From Nostoc sp. PCC 7107 (GTDB taxonomy: Bacteria; Cyanobacteriota; Cyanobacteriia; Cyanobacteriales; Nostocaceae): a stretch of 64,000 nucleotides of DNA. The notes under the pieces were generated by a model. It was not told the DNA's origin and did no database searches. It saw nothing but the letters and a program-made list of their open reading frames with translations. The DNA lies in contig NC_019676.1 of assembly GCF_000316625.1 (NCBI RefSeq), positions 1,103,001-1,167,000 of the forward strand, written 5' to 3'. The position numbers and the translations under genes are program-made. Positions 1 through 11,367 of this stretch are shown here, in pieces. The stretch's first letter is position 1. Each line of letters starts with the position of its first letter.

Positions 1-667
1 GTTCTGCTGCTTTGATAGAACGTCCTCTACCTTCACCAAGTTTTTTGTCGTAGAGCCAAACTTCTGCTGCAAATCGCTCTTGATTGCGGTTGGGATGATT
101 AATTTCCTCAACACGATATTCTGGTAAAACTTTAAATTGTGCTTGAGTCCACTCTTGTAAAGCAGCTTTATAGTTTAGCCGAGCCGGATCAAGACGAATT
201 TCTGTTGCTAGTTGCTCAAAGTGAGAATCTAACCAAGGGCGGATGAGATCTAAATTATTTGTGCTGAGATAGAGCGCACCCAACACAGCTTCAAAAGCAT
301 CAGCCAAGCGTGATTCTTGACCGACTTTATCACTGGTGGCACTACCAGCAACTAACAAATATAGCTCTAAACCATATTCTCTAGCTAATTGGGCGAGGAT
401 GCGATCGCTCACTAATACCGAACGAATTGCGGCAAAATCACCGACTTGGCACTCTGGATATTTTTCCCATAAAATCACAGCCGCCGCCAGCCTTACCACT
501 GCATCGCCAACAAACTCTAGTTGTTCATAATTTGCTGAATCAGATACCGTTGGATGAGTCAGCGCCAAATCTAAAAGTTGCCATTTAATGGGTGCATCTA
601 ATGGCAAACCAAACTTTCTTACTAAGCTTTCGAGTTGTCTTTGACGACGAGGATAAACAATAGTCAT
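1..667 (-). CDS. rnc: Ribonuclease III (partial, C-terminus beyond window edge)
   Basis: Double-strand-specific endoribonuclease that processes rRNA precursors and structured RNAs in the cytoplasm. I translated the minus strand from the ATG at 667; about 222 codons are present before the left window edge. The RNase III signature follows the pattern NYEQLEFVGDAV (acidic catalytic helix), and further on DAFEAVLGALYL carries the second acidic cluster; the dsRNA-binding domain begins near LNYKAALQEW and is cut off by the edge. A stop codon lies two codons upstream of the ATG, so this is the only ATG start. The start codon lies inside a heptamer repeat and has no clear Shine-Dalgarno sequence. The gene lies downstream of rnpB on the same strand. 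Confidence 0.93.
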   Translation of the reverse strand, partial: MTIVYPRRQRQLESLVRKFGLPLDAPIKWQLLDLALTHPTVSDSANYEQLEFVGDAVVRLAAAVILWEKYPECQVGDFAAIRSVLVSDRILAQLAREYGLELYLLVAGSATSDKVGQESRLADAFEAVLGALYLSTNNLDLIRPWLDSHFEQLATEIRLDPARLNYKAALQEWTQAQFKVLPEYRVEEINHPNRNQERFAAEVWLYDKKLGEGRGRSIKAAE

Positions 668-709
668 TAGTCATTAGTCAATAGTCATTAGTCAATAGTC
701 ATTAGTCCT
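661..709. repeat. Short tandem heptamer repeat (TAGTCAT type)
   Basis: About seven heptamers alternating TAGTCAT and TAGTCAA. The repeat starts within the first codons of rnc, so it supplies the rnc start codon (ATGACTA on the minus strand) and the 5' leader. This class of STRR is common in heterocystous cyanobacteria. Confidence 0.85.
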
Positions 710-749
710 CAACAAAGGACGCAGGATGAATGACTAATGATCAGAATAG

Positions 750-1200
750 GAGAGAGAGTCGGTAGTAAGCCGGGTTCTGTTATCTATGTAAAAATTTTAC
801 ATGATGGCAGTTATCTATCTGGGACGGTTGTTACCAAACGCCTCTAGCGGCTCTCATACGCGGAACTGGTAAAAGACCAACCGTAGTTCCTCTGGCCTTG
901 CTCCCAACCGGGGTTTACCGAGCCAACGCCTCTCGACGCTGCTGGTGCGCTCTTACCGCACCTTTGCACCCTTACCAAAAAAGGCAAAAGTTAAAGGGCA
1001 AAAGTAAAAAGAAATTTTTGTTTCTTTTGCTTTTTTACTTTTTACTTTTTACTTGTTTTGGCGGTATCTTTCTGTGGCACTATCCTCACGATCGCTCGCA
1101 CTGGACGTTATCCAGCAAGTTTGGTCTTTCGGGAGTCCGGACTTTCCTCAAAACTATCATTAATGACGGTTCTGCAACTGCCTACGCCTACTCTCTCCCT
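750..1200 (-). ncRNA. rnpB: RNase P RNA with STRR-expanded helix
   Basis: Catalytic RNA of RNase P, which matures tRNA 5' ends. On the minus strand the 5' end AGGGAGAGAGTAGGCG is followed by the conserved GAGGAAAGTCCGG core near 1130-1150. Near the 3' end are the conserved GGTAAACCCCGG block (about 905-920) and AGAACCCGGCTTA (about 767-779). Positions 975-1065 are A/T-rich heptamer repeats (AAAAGTA and TTTTTAC types) that can fold on themselves. They interrupt the RNA where heterocystous cyanobacteria are known to carry STRR expansions of helix P12. The exact ends are estimated by homology. ORFs called inside this RNA are artefacts. Confidence 0.93.
975..1065. repeat. STRR insertion inside rnpB
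   Basis: An A-rich arm (AAAAGTAAAAAG type) is followed by a T-rich arm with three consecutive TTTTTAC units. The two arms are roughly complementary, so the transcript would form a long, weak hairpin that extends an RNase P RNA helix. Confidence 0.75.
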
Positions 1201-1243
1201 AACTCTAGTGTAATCCTGGATGGCATCATGTGTCCGATTTGGA

Positions 1244-1957
1244 TTATTTCTTCTTTTTATTCCAAGGTAGAGCGTAAGTCCAAGGTAATTTTTTGATCGT
1301 GAAAGGACAATTAATCAAATACATCGGTGGAATATTTATACCTGGTGCTATCCCAACCCGAACATCAGATATTCTTAACACTAGCTGTAAAGAAAATTCT
1401 AATTCTTTGCCTCGATTCATAAAGTCGTTATATAGCTTTTTTTGAGGCGGCCCAGCATTTTTTAAGCCAGTGATACTTACTAGAGGTTTTTTTGCAGAAT
1501 AAGTTCCGGCTGTAGAATCCAACTCTAGAACATCTTCGGCTGTTACCTTTTCAGTCAGGGTTTTTTTCGGGGTAATTAAACTGGGAGTTTGTGGTATCGC
1601 TAAGTCACGGGTTAAATATGGAGAAACCCGAATGACACGCCGCGATTGCTTAGTGTGTTCCACTACCAAAGTGCTATTTTCCCAGTCAACATATACAGCT
1701 AGATTATCTGATTTATTTTCAATAGTAATTTGTAATTCTTTTAAATCCTCTAATGAATATGACGAATTAAGTTTAAAAGAAATTCCAATTTGGTCTTTGA
1801 GTTCTTGTGCTGTTAGTTGTTCGTTGACGGCATCACTTTTATACGCATATTTTATTTTATCATCAATGGACTCAACCATGCGATTAAAAGTGTAAGATAC
1901 ACCAATAATATAAAGTGTCAATACAACTAAATTTTGATCGCCGCTACCTCTGATCAT
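1244..1957 (-). CDS. Conserved hypothetical protein with N-terminal membrane segment
   Basis: I do not recognise the family. The 237-residue product starts with a short polar stretch, then one hydrophobic segment (about residues 9-22, LVVLTLYIIGVSYTF) that could anchor it in the membrane. The rest is soluble, with alternating hydrophobic residues suggesting a beta-rich domain (for example LAVYVDWENSTLVVEH and KELEFSLQLVLRISDV). It ends with a very basic tail (WNKKKK). The stop codon lies about 45 bases upstream of the rnpB 5' end on the same strand, so the rnpB promoter must overlap its 3' end or lie in this short gap. Function unknown. Confidence 0.6.
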   Translation of the reverse strand: MIRGSGDQNLVVLTLYIIGVSYTFNRMVESIDDKIKYAYKSDAVNEQLTAQELKDQIGISFKLNSSYSLEDLKELQITIENKSDNLAVYVDWENSTLVVEHTKQSRRVIRVSPYLTRDLAIPQTPSLITPKKTLTEKVTAEDVLELDSTAGTYSAKKPLVSITGLKNAGPPQKKLYNDFMNRGKELEFSLQLVLRISDVRVGIAPGINIPPMYLINCPFTIKKLPWTYALPWNKKKK

Positions 1958-1998
1958 TTGGAATTTTATCTCCCTGAATTAGTTTTGATTATTTAGCT

Positions 1999-3141
1999 TC
2001 AATCACGTTTAATACTAGAAAAATTAGCGAGCCATCCTCTGCGCCAAAATAGGATGAGTAAACTAACTGCGATCGCTACCATTAAAGCCAAGCAAACTGG
2101 ATAACCCCAATACCAATTTAGTTCAGGCATATTGTATGGTGATTTATCGGTATTGAAATTCATGCCATAAATACCTGCAACAAAAGTTAAAGGAATAAAA
2201 ATTGCCGAAACTACCGTTAGTAGCTTCATAATTTCATTCATTTTATTACTGACGGCTGATAAATATACATCCATCAATCCTGATGCTAATTCTCGGTATG
2301 TTTCCACCATATCCATAACCTGGACTGTATGGTCATAGCAATCTCGGAGATAAATTCTCACATCTTCACTAATTAAATCACTACTATCTCGAATCAAAGC
2401 ATTAATGGCATCTCGTTGCGGCCAAATAGACCGACGCAATTGTAAAAGCTCTCTCCTAATTTGATAAATTTGCTGGAGTGTTTGCGGTGTGGGTTTGAGG
2501 ATTACTTCTTCTTCTAATTCTTCGATGCGTTCACCATAAAGTTCTAACACCGGAAAAAACCCATCAATAATTGCATCTAACAAAGCATAAGCTAAATAAT
2601 CAGCATCTTCTTTGCGAATAATACCTTTCCCTTTATCTATTCGCATTCTGACACTGTCAAAACAATCATGTTCTGGTTCTTCCTGCACAGTCAGCAAGTA
2701 ATGTTTACCTAAGACAAAACTTACTTGTTCACTATAAAACCCACAGGTGTTTTCTTTAGGAACTACCATGCGAGCAATAATTAGTAATTGGTCTTCATAA
2801 TCTTCGATTTTAGGGCGTTCTCCCATATTGACCACATCTTCTAAAACTAGAGGATGTAACTCAAAAACCTTACCTAATCGTTGTAAGATATCTTGACTAC
2901 CTAAACCTTGGACATCTACCCAAGAAACAGATTCTGCATCTAAATAAATTAGACACTCCTCTGGAGTTGCTATTTGTTTACGGATAAAATTTGTTTGGTT
3001 GTAATCAAATAAAACAATTACTGGCGCTTCGGCATCTTCATCAATAATCAGAGTTCCAGGTATGGTTCCTGGTTGATGATAAAAATCTGGGAAGTTTGGC
3101 TTACGTACTTTTTTGGTGAGACGGCGAATTTTGCTAATCAT
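1999..3141 (-). CDS. corA: CorA-family magnesium/cobalt transporter
   Basis: A divalent cation channel of the inner membrane, 380 residues, the usual length for CorA. The long cytoplasmic N-terminal domain (about residues 1-300) contains the typical LEDVVNMGERPKIEDY block and the coiled-coil stalk helices (RRELLQLRRSIWPQRDAINAL). Two C-terminal transmembrane helices flank the signature YGMNF, with GMN at residues 326-328, followed by the periplasmic loop with the acidic MPEL segment typical of CorA. The gene is preceded by heptamer repeats. It lies downstream of groEL on the same strand, but a strong terminator at about 3247-3279 separates the two, so corA probably has its own promoter. Confidence 0.95.
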   Translation of the reverse strand: MISKIRRLTKKVRKPNFPDFYHQPGTIPGTLIIDEDAEAPVIVLFDYNQTNFIRKQIATPEECLIYLDAESVSWVDVQGLGSQDILQRLGKVFELHPLVLEDVVNMGERPKIEDYEDQLLIIARMVVPKENTCGFYSEQVSFVLGKHYLLTVQEEPEHDCFDSVRMRIDKGKGIIRKEDADYLAYALLDAIIDGFFPVLELYGERIEELEEEVILKPTPQTLQQIYQIRRELLQLRRSIWPQRDAINALIRDSSDLISEDVRIYLRDCYDHTVQVMDMVETYRELASGLMDVYLSAVSNKMNEIMKLLTVVSAIFIPLTFVAGIYGMNFNTDKSPYNMPELNWYWGYPVCLALMVAIAVSLLILFWRRGWLANFSSIKRD

Positions 3142-3183
3142 TTGTTAATTGTCAATTGTCATTGGTCATTAGTCATTGGTCAA
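3142..3183. repeat. Heptamer STRR upstream of corA
   Basis: Degenerate tandem heptamers of the TTGTCAT/TGGTCAT/TAGTCAT type occupy the corA leader. They are the same class as the repeat at the start of rnc. Confidence 0.7.
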
Positions 3184-3246
3184 CTACTATTAATTGGCAT
3201 TAGCCCAAATTGTATAGCTGGATTGCTAATAAATCAGTCAGTGTAT

Positions 3247-3279
3247 AAAAAAACAGCTTGCCTTGGCAAGGCAAACTGT
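3247..3279 (-). terminator. Rho-independent terminator of groEL
   Basis: On the minus strand a hairpin with an outer ACAG/CTGT pair and an inner TTGCCTT/AAGGCAA stem is followed directly by seven T residues. It lies about 40 bases after the groEL stop codon. Confidence 0.85.
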
Positions 3280-3320
3280 GGAAAAAGATAAAGATATTTA
3301 TTTACCTGGGAAGTTAGAGC

Positions 3321-4988
<1,668 letters not shown>

Positions 4989-5017
4989 TCACTTCTCTAG
5001 CGCTTCCTTTAGACAAT

Positions 5018-5044
5018 TTAGCACTCACAGACTCAGAGTGCTAA
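5018..5044 (-). promoter_or_regulatory. CIRCE operator (HrcA-binding site)
   Basis: A perfect inverted repeat, TTAGCACTC followed by nine bases and GAGTGCTAA, exactly the CIRCE consensus. It lies 33 bases upstream of groEL. HrcA repression relieved by heat is known for this element. Confidence 0.96.
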
Positions 5045-5242
5045 TAACCCAAGCTGGTCAGATTATAAATGGAATTGATCAGGATTGGTACTGGGATGAA
5101 GCGTAAAGTGTGAAGGCTGAAGTATGAAGTTCTCCGCTGGCATCTTCAGACTTGAGTAAATACCAGTACCTTTTATTAAAAAATTGATTAATATACATTT
5201 GATGCTCATGTAGGATACAGGCAGTAATGGTTGAATTGGGAG

Positions 5243-6325
5243 ATGAATCTATACAACTCCCTTAAGTCTCTGGGTATTGCCGACCCAAGCGGCATCGGCT
5301 GGTTGGCAGTAGTATTTACGTTTCTCTTTGCTTGGTTAGTGACATGGCGCTTGATACCCACAGTACGCAAGTTTGCCCTGCGGGTTGGTTGGGCTGACCA
5401 ACCAAATGCGCGACGGCTAAATCGGGAACCTTTACCGAATGCTGGGGGTTTGGCTATTTATGCAGGAGTAATTGCCGCGTTAGTTCTTGCTAGTTTGTTA
5501 CGACCAATTGAATTACAAAGTGTTTTGGCGCAGGTTTTAACTGTGCTACTAGGAGGCTCAATCCTAGTTTTGGTCGGCTTTATTGATGATCAGTTCGGTT
5601 TACCTCCTTCTGTGCGCCTGTGGACACAGATCATCACAGCCTTGTTGCTGGTAGCCAATGGCATCAGCATCAAAGTTGCCTTCGGCACACCTATAGACTC
5701 ACTGTTATCAATGTTGATTACAGTACTGTGGGTTGTCGGGATTACCAACGCCATCAATTTGATGGATGGGATGGATGGATTGGCTGGAGGGATAAGTTTT
5801 ATTACGGCTATGAGTTTGTTGGCAGTTTCTGCCCAATTTCCTAATAAAGCGGCAGCTACCTTAGTTTTGGCAGCTTTAGGAGGTGGGGCTTTAGGTTTTT
5901 TACGCCACAACTTCCACCCGTCACGCATTATTATGGGTGACGCTGGAGCATACTTTTTTGGCTATGTTTTAGCTGCAACTAGTATTTTAGGTGACTTGCA
6001 GGTAACTACAGTCTTTTCTTTAGTACCGACAGTTTTGTTTTTGTTATTACCAGTCTTAGACACTACCCAAGTGTTTTTACGGCGACTATTAGCAGGAAAA
6101 AACCCCCTCAGTACTCCTGGTAAGGATCACTTACACCACCGTTTATTAGCTTGGGGGTTCTCGCAAAGTCACGCTGCATTCACTCTTTGGACAATTACCT
6201 TAATTGGCAATTTGCTGGCAATGCACATCCGCAGTATGCCGTTGGCTGTGATTATTGCTACTGCTACTAGCATCATCATTCTTCTCAGCTTTACAATTTG
6301 GCAAAGAATTTTGAATAATTCGTAA
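5243..6325 (+). CDS. WecA/TagO/MraY-family undecaprenyl-phosphate glycosyl-1-phosphate transferase
   Basis: A polytopic inner-membrane enzyme that transfers a sugar-1-phosphate (typically GlcNAc-1-P) from a UDP-sugar to a polyprenyl phosphate, starting cell-surface glycan synthesis. Family motifs: NAGGLAIYAG, VGFIDDQFGL (the DD pair), NAINLMDGMDGLAGG (the catalytic aspartates), IMGDAGAYFFGY, and the His-rich cytoplasmic loop DHLHHRLLAWGFS, with about ten hydrophobic helices. I chose the ATG at 5243 (MNLYNSL); an in-frame TTG at 5231 would add four residues. MraY itself is less likely because the His loop resembles WecA/TagO. It is transcribed divergently from groEL and convergently with fabG. 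Confidence 0.88.
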   Translation: MNLYNSLKSLGIADPSGIGWLAVVFTFLFAWLVTWRLIPTVRKFALRVGWADQPNARRLNREPLPNAGGLAIYAGVIAALVLASLLRPIELQSVLAQVLTVLLGGSILVLVGFIDDQFGLPPSVRLWTQIITALLLVANGISIKVAFGTPIDSLLSMLITVLWVVGITNAINLMDGMDGLAGGISFITAMSLLAVSAQFPNKAAATLVLAALGGGALGFLRHNFHPSRIIMGDAGAYFFGYVLAATSILGDLQVTTVFSLVPTVLFLLLPVLDTTQVFLRRLLAGKNPLSTPGKDHLHHRLLAWGFSQSHAAFTLWTITLIGNLLAMHIRSMPLAVIIATATSIIILLSFTIWQRILNNS

Positions 6326-6332
6326 TTCAAAA

Positions 6333-7205
<873 letters not shown>

Positions 7206-7304
7206 CTATTGACCCTCGACTATAAAAATAAAATAATGTTGCAGCTATTCTTGAAAGCACGCATTAAGATTAAAAGCAATCCATAAAAATTCGGTGTGTG
7301 TCGT

Positions 7305-7622
7305 ATGGCCACTAAAAAACATTTCAACAGTTTTGAAGAAATGCTTTCTGGTTCTGATGTACCTGTATTAGTAGATTTTTACGCTGAATGGTGTGGCCCT
7401 TGCAAAATGATGGGGCCGATTTTAGATCAAGTAAATGCTCAATTAAAAGACCGTCTACGCATTGTTAAAATTGACACAGAAAAATACACCGAATTGGCTA
7501 GTCAATATCGTATTGAAGCCTTGCCTACACTCATGTTATTTAAAGAGGGTAAGCCTGTAGATAAAATTGAGGGAGTTTTGCAAGCATCTCAGTTAGTGCA
7601 GCATCTCCAAAATTTAATTTAG
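7305..7622 (+). CDS. trxA: Thioredoxin, y-type-like
   Basis: A small disulfide oxidoreductase, 105 residues. The active site WCGPC has its cysteines at residues 30 and 33, and the cis-proline region EALPTLMLF is present. The N-terminus (MATKKHFNSFEEML) and YAEWCGPCKMM resemble y-type thioredoxins of cyanobacteria and chloroplasts rather than the m-type, suggesting a role in peroxiredoxin or antioxidant reduction; that subtype call is inference. The ATG at 7305 is preferred over an in-frame GTG at 7296. It is divergent from fabG and convergent with ndhB. Confidence 0.92.
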   Translation: MATKKHFNSFEEMLSGSDVPVLVDFYAEWCGPCKMMGPILDQVNAQLKDRLRIVKIDTEKYTELASQYRIEALPTLMLFKEGKPVDKIEGVLQASQLVQHLQNLI

Positions 7623-7701
7623 ATGTAGCAGGTGACAGGCAATAAATGACAGAGTTCAATTTTTTTGCATTGCTACAGATTAATTGTAGAGTTTTTATCA
7701 A

Positions 7702-7750
7702 ATAAAAATGGCTAATAGCTTTTCATCATCAATGATTAGCTATTAGCCAT
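7702..7750 (-). terminator. Terminator of ndhB (hairpin between trx and ndhB)
   Basis: A perfect 13-bp inverted repeat, ATGGCTAATAGCT and AGCTATTAGCCAT, with a 17-base loop. On the minus strand it is followed by TTTTTATTTG, so it best serves ndhB. It may also stop transcription from the thioredoxin gene. Confidence 0.75.
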
Positions 7751-7771
7751 AAATACACAAATATAAGTAAG

Positions 7772-9325
7772 CTACAGTTTATCTGTTTCTTCTAGAGAAA
7801 CTGTACTCACTTTAGTAATTGTTGCTTGTAAGATTTGCGTGTGAGAAATGGAATTGTTCGCCAGGGTGAACAGTGGATTTGACAAAATCCCAGCTATGGT
7901 AGTCGCAATTAAGCTGACCACTAACCCTACTTGTAAAGGTCTTAATCCAGGCAAATCCCAACGTACTTCGGGATAGTTTTTCACTACGTCGGACATTTCT
8001 TGGGGTTCTTTAACTACCATCATTTTGACTACGCGAATGTAGTAATAGATGGAGACAACACTAGTTACCAAACCTAGTAAAACTAATCCATAAAGACCAG
8101 CTTGCCAACCAGCCCAGAACAAGTAGATTTTGCCAAAAAATCCCGCTAGTGGTGGAATACCGCCCAGTGAGAGCAAGGCAATACTCAAGCCTAATGTCAA
8201 AAGTGGGTCTTTTTGATATAAACCTGAGTACTCTGTAATTTGGTCGGTTCCAGTGCGTAGGGAGAAGAGAATCACACAGGTAAAACCGCACAGGTTCATA
8301 AACAAATAAACCAGCAGGTAAAATACCATACTGGCGTATCCAGCTTCTGTACCAGCAATCAAGCCAATCATCACAAACCCAGCTTGAGCAATGGATGAGT
8401 AGGCCAGCATCCGTTTCATGCTAGTTTGTGCCAGTGCCACCACATTACCCAAGATCATGCTGAGAATGGCGAGGGCTGTGAAGACAAATCTCCATTCGTC
8501 AGCCACCATTGGGAAGACTGTAGTTAATAGGCGGATGGCTAAAGCAAAGCCGGCTGCCTTGGAACCAACAGATAAAAAGGCGATTACCGGAGTGGGAGCG
8601 CCTTCATAAACGTCTGGTGTCCATTGGTGAAAGGGTGCAGCAGAAATTTTAAAGCCAATACCTGCAATGATGAAAACGAGTGAAATCACAAAACCTAAAG
8701 ATTGGCTAACTTTAGCTGTGATGATACCATCAGCGATCGCACTTAATTCTGTTTGACCACCCGATAAACCATACAGTAGAGAAATGCCGTACAAAAATAC
8801 TGATGTACTAGCAGCACCAATCAACAGATATTTCAACGCAGCTTCGTTAGAACGAGGATCGCGCTTGGTATAGCCTGTCAGCAAATAAGAGGAAATACTT
8901 AAAGTTTCTAGTGAGATGAAAATCATCACTAACTCACTAGCGCCAGATAAAAACATTCCTCCTAGGGTAGCAGTCAGCAAAATTGCGATGAATTCGGCTA
9001 AAGCTGTACCACTCTGCTCGATATAGCGAATTGACATCAATATTGTGACAACGGCAGACAACGCGATAATACCGCGAAACACAATACTGAGATCATCCCC
9101 AATGAAGCCACCAGTAAAAGAGATGGGGTTGATAGCGTCCCATCGATAGTACAGGGCGACAATTGCAGCTAGTAAACCTGCGATCGCTAGATATCCAATC
9201 CAGCGTGCGGATGTACGCCCCAAAATCAAATCAACAATCAAAACCCCCAAGAGGGTAACAATTACAATCCCCTCTGGTAGAATCGTTCCAGCATTTAACT
9301 GGGATGCAAGATTAGCAAAATCCAT
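7772..9325 (-). CDS. ndhB: NAD(P)H-quinone oxidoreductase subunit 2 (NDH-1)
   Basis: A proton-translocating membrane subunit of the photosynthetic NDH-1 complex, used in cyclic electron flow, respiration and CO2 uptake. The 517-residue protein is almost entirely hydrophobic with about 14 helices. It has the antiporter-family blocks [35 protein letters not shown] and [15 protein letters not shown], which are near-invariant in cyanobacterial and plastid NdhB. The length matches the family. A gap of about 370 bases upstream probably holds its promoter, and a hairpin follows the stop codon. Confidence 0.97.
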   Translation of the reverse strand: MDFANLASQLNAGTILPEGIVIVTLLGVLIVDLILGRTSARWIGYLAIAGLLAAIVALYYRWDAINPISFTGGFIGDDLSIVFRGIIALSAVVTILMSIRYIEQSGTALAEFIAILLTATLGGMFLSGASELVMIFISLETLSISSYLLTGYTKRDPRSNEAALKYLLIGAASTSVFLYGISLLYGLSGGQTELSAIADGIITAKVSQSLGFVISLVFIIAGIGFKISAAPFHQWTPDVYEGAPTPVIAFLSVGSKAAGFALAIRLLTTVFPMVADEWRFVFTALAILSMILGNVVALAQTSMKRMLAYSSIAQAGFVMIGLIAGTEAGYASMVFYLLVYLFMNLCGFTCVILFSLRTGTDQITEYSGLYQKDPLLTLGLSIALLSLGGIPPLAGFFGKIYLFWAGWQAGLYGLVLLGLVTSVVSIYYYIRVVKMMVVKEPQEMSDVVKNYPEVRWDLPGLRPLQVGLVVSLIATTIAGILSNPLFTLANNSISHTQILQATITKVSTVSLEETDKL

Positions 9326-9699
9326 GAGATATATAGGGTTTGGCGATTAGACATTCAGGCTAACTTTGTTCATTTTATCTATTGTTCATTACCAAAGTTG
9401 CATTTACCTTTCTGTCTTAAGCATAGACTGACTCTTGCGTAAAATTAGCTTAAAAGAAGCGTAACAGCTAACTACCACTTAAGATTCTATGATTATCATT
9501 AGATTAAATTATAGTTTAAATTTTGAATTGGGCATATTGTCTCTTGTCATTTTATGATTTTCAACAATTAAGTATATGTATTATGTTGAGGTTGGTTTTT
9601 TATATTACTGAGAACATCACAAACCTCTTGTATGAAAAAAAATATGTGTAATAAATGCTTGAACTATTTCTCACTCTTTGTGTGCGTGAGATGATTATT
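9326..9699. other. Intergenic region upstream of ndhB
   Basis: AT-rich, no ORF with coding character and no strong hairpin seen. It probably contains the ndhB promoter. No recognised regulatory motif was found. Confidence 0.5.
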
Positions 9700-11217
9700 C
9701 TATAAATTAGGTTGAATACAAATATCTGGCGCACATAAACCAACAAAATTCAAAGTTGTCACCTCAAAGGTATTTAAATCTACGCGACGAATAGCGTGGT
9801 TATTGGTATCGCTAATATATAGATATGAATTGATTGCACTTAGACCAGACGGTTCAAAAAAGCGGCTATTCTTACCTTGACCATCTTGTAAACCAGCAAA
9901 ACCATCTCCCAAAATTGTTTGACAATTACCTGTGCTGGGACTAACTAATTTAATTTTGTGGTTGTATGTATCTGCTACCCACAAGAAATTGTCAGCATAT
10001 TCTACTCCCATACAGTGTTGTAATCGCACATCTGTAGCTCGTCCATCCACATCACCAAAACCGAATAACTGTTGACTACCACAAACAGTTCTCACTTGGA
10101 AGGGTTCGACAATTTCTACACTCCGAATTGTGCTGATTTCGCTGTCAGCAATATACAGTTGTTGTCCATCTGTAGTTATACCACTGGGTTGAGCAAAAGC
10201 TGATTCTGTAAGTGAACCATCAACACAACCTTCTGCACCAGTTCCAGCGTAAGTTTTGATAATGTTGGTATCTAAGTTCATTTGCCAAATTTGATGCGAA
10301 CCCGCCATTGCAATAAATAAAATATTCCCCACTTTCACTAAATCCCACGGCGAATTTAGTGCTGTTTCTAAAGCAACACCGCTATGAGGATGAATATTGC
10401 GGCTTTGTTCACCAGTTCCAGCAATTGTTTCGACTATTTGCTGTTTTAAATCAACTCGCCGCAACGCATGATTTTCGGTATCTGCTATGTAAAATATTTG
10501 ATTTTCGCTATCAAATACCATTCCTTGTGGTGCAGAAAATTGTGCTGTGCTAAAACTACCGTCAGTTAAACCAGATTTTCCTGTACCAATGATGTGAAGA
10601 ACTTCGCCATCAAAGTTACTCATAACTAAGCGGTGATGTCCAGAGTCAGCGATGAATAAACCTACTGGCGTTGCTAAGACTTTACCAGTAAAAGCTAAGG
10701 GTGAAATTGTTGGTTGTTGCTGCTTTTCTAAAATATGGTTGATTTGTTGAAAGTTAATAGTGCTTTTTTGCTGGTGTTCTGCGATTACTTTTGCAATTAA
10801 CTTGTCTAAAACGTCACGCCTACCTTCACCAGAAACATAGCCAATGACATAACCTTCTGGATCGATAATCATGAATGTCGGCCAAGCACGCACAGTATAT
10901 TCTTGCCATACGCGAAAATTTTGATCTACTATCACTGGGTGTTCGATGTCATAGCGCAAGATAGCTTGGCGGATATTTTCAGTTTCTTGTTCGTTGTCAA
11001 ATTTGGCAGAGTGAACGCCGATAACTGTAACGCTGTCTTTATATTTATGTTCGAGATATTTCAAATCTGGGAGGATGTGCAGACAATTAACACAGCAGTA
11101 TGTCCAAAAATCTAAGATGACAACTCTACCCCTCAGTTGTTTTAAAGACAAAGGTTTGTCAGTGTTCAGCCAAGCGTAATTTTGGGGAAGTTCTGGCGCT
11201 CTGACGCGGGGAGTCAT
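9700..11217 (-). CDS. Thioredoxin-like domain plus NHL-repeat protein (NHLRC2-like)
   Basis: The 505-residue protein has two parts. Residues about 1-150 form a TlpA/thioredoxin-like domain with the redox motif CVNC (Cys42 and Cys45, in FWTYCCVNCLHILPDL) and a cis-proline region (VRAWPTFMIIDPEG). Residues about 175-500 hold several NHL-type beta-propeller blades, seen as repeated patterns such as LFIADSGHHRLVM, FYIADTENHALRRVD, LYIADSEISTIRSV, LWVADTYNHKIKLV and LYISDTNNHAIRRVD. This architecture is known from NHLRC2 proteins in bacteria and animals. There is no signal peptide, so it is probably cytoplasmic. The biochemical role is unknown; redox sensing or scaffolding is inference. Confidence 0.88.
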   Translation of the reverse strand: MTPRVRAPELPQNYAWLNTDKPLSLKQLRGRVVILDFWTYCCVNCLHILPDLKYLEHKYKDSVTVIGVHSAKFDNEQETENIRQAILRYDIEHPVIVDQNFRVWQEYTVRAWPTFMIIDPEGYVIGYVSGEGRRDVLDKLIAKVIAEHQQKSTINFQQINHILEKQQQPTISPLAFTGKVLATPVGLFIADSGHHRLVMSNFDGEVLHIIGTGKSGLTDGSFSTAQFSAPQGMVFDSENQIFYIADTENHALRRVDLKQQIVETIAGTGEQSRNIHPHSGVALETALNSPWDLVKVGNILFIAMAGSHQIWQMNLDTNIIKTYAGTGAEGCVDGSLTESAFAQPSGITTDGQQLYIADSEISTIRSVEIVEPFQVRTVCGSQQLFGFGDVDGRATDVRLQHCMGVEYADNFLWVADTYNHKIKLVSPSTGNCQTILGDGFAGLQDGQGKNSRFFEPSGLSAINSYLYISDTNNHAIRRVDLNTFEVTTLNFVGLCAPDICIQPNL

Positions 11218-11367
11218 GAAATATCCTTTGAAATGGGTGTAGGGGAGATAACTTAATTAATAAATTAATAATGAGTATGAAATACCTTCATAACTTAGAC
11301 AAAAAGAAAGTTTTAAGCCTGTTTACTGTTATACATTACTGAGAATAATCTTGAGGCTATATCACTT

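Noticed and set aside
898-1296. Plus-strand ORF of 132 codons
   Set aside because: It lies almost wholly in the rnpB gene on the opposite strand and includes the heptamer array.
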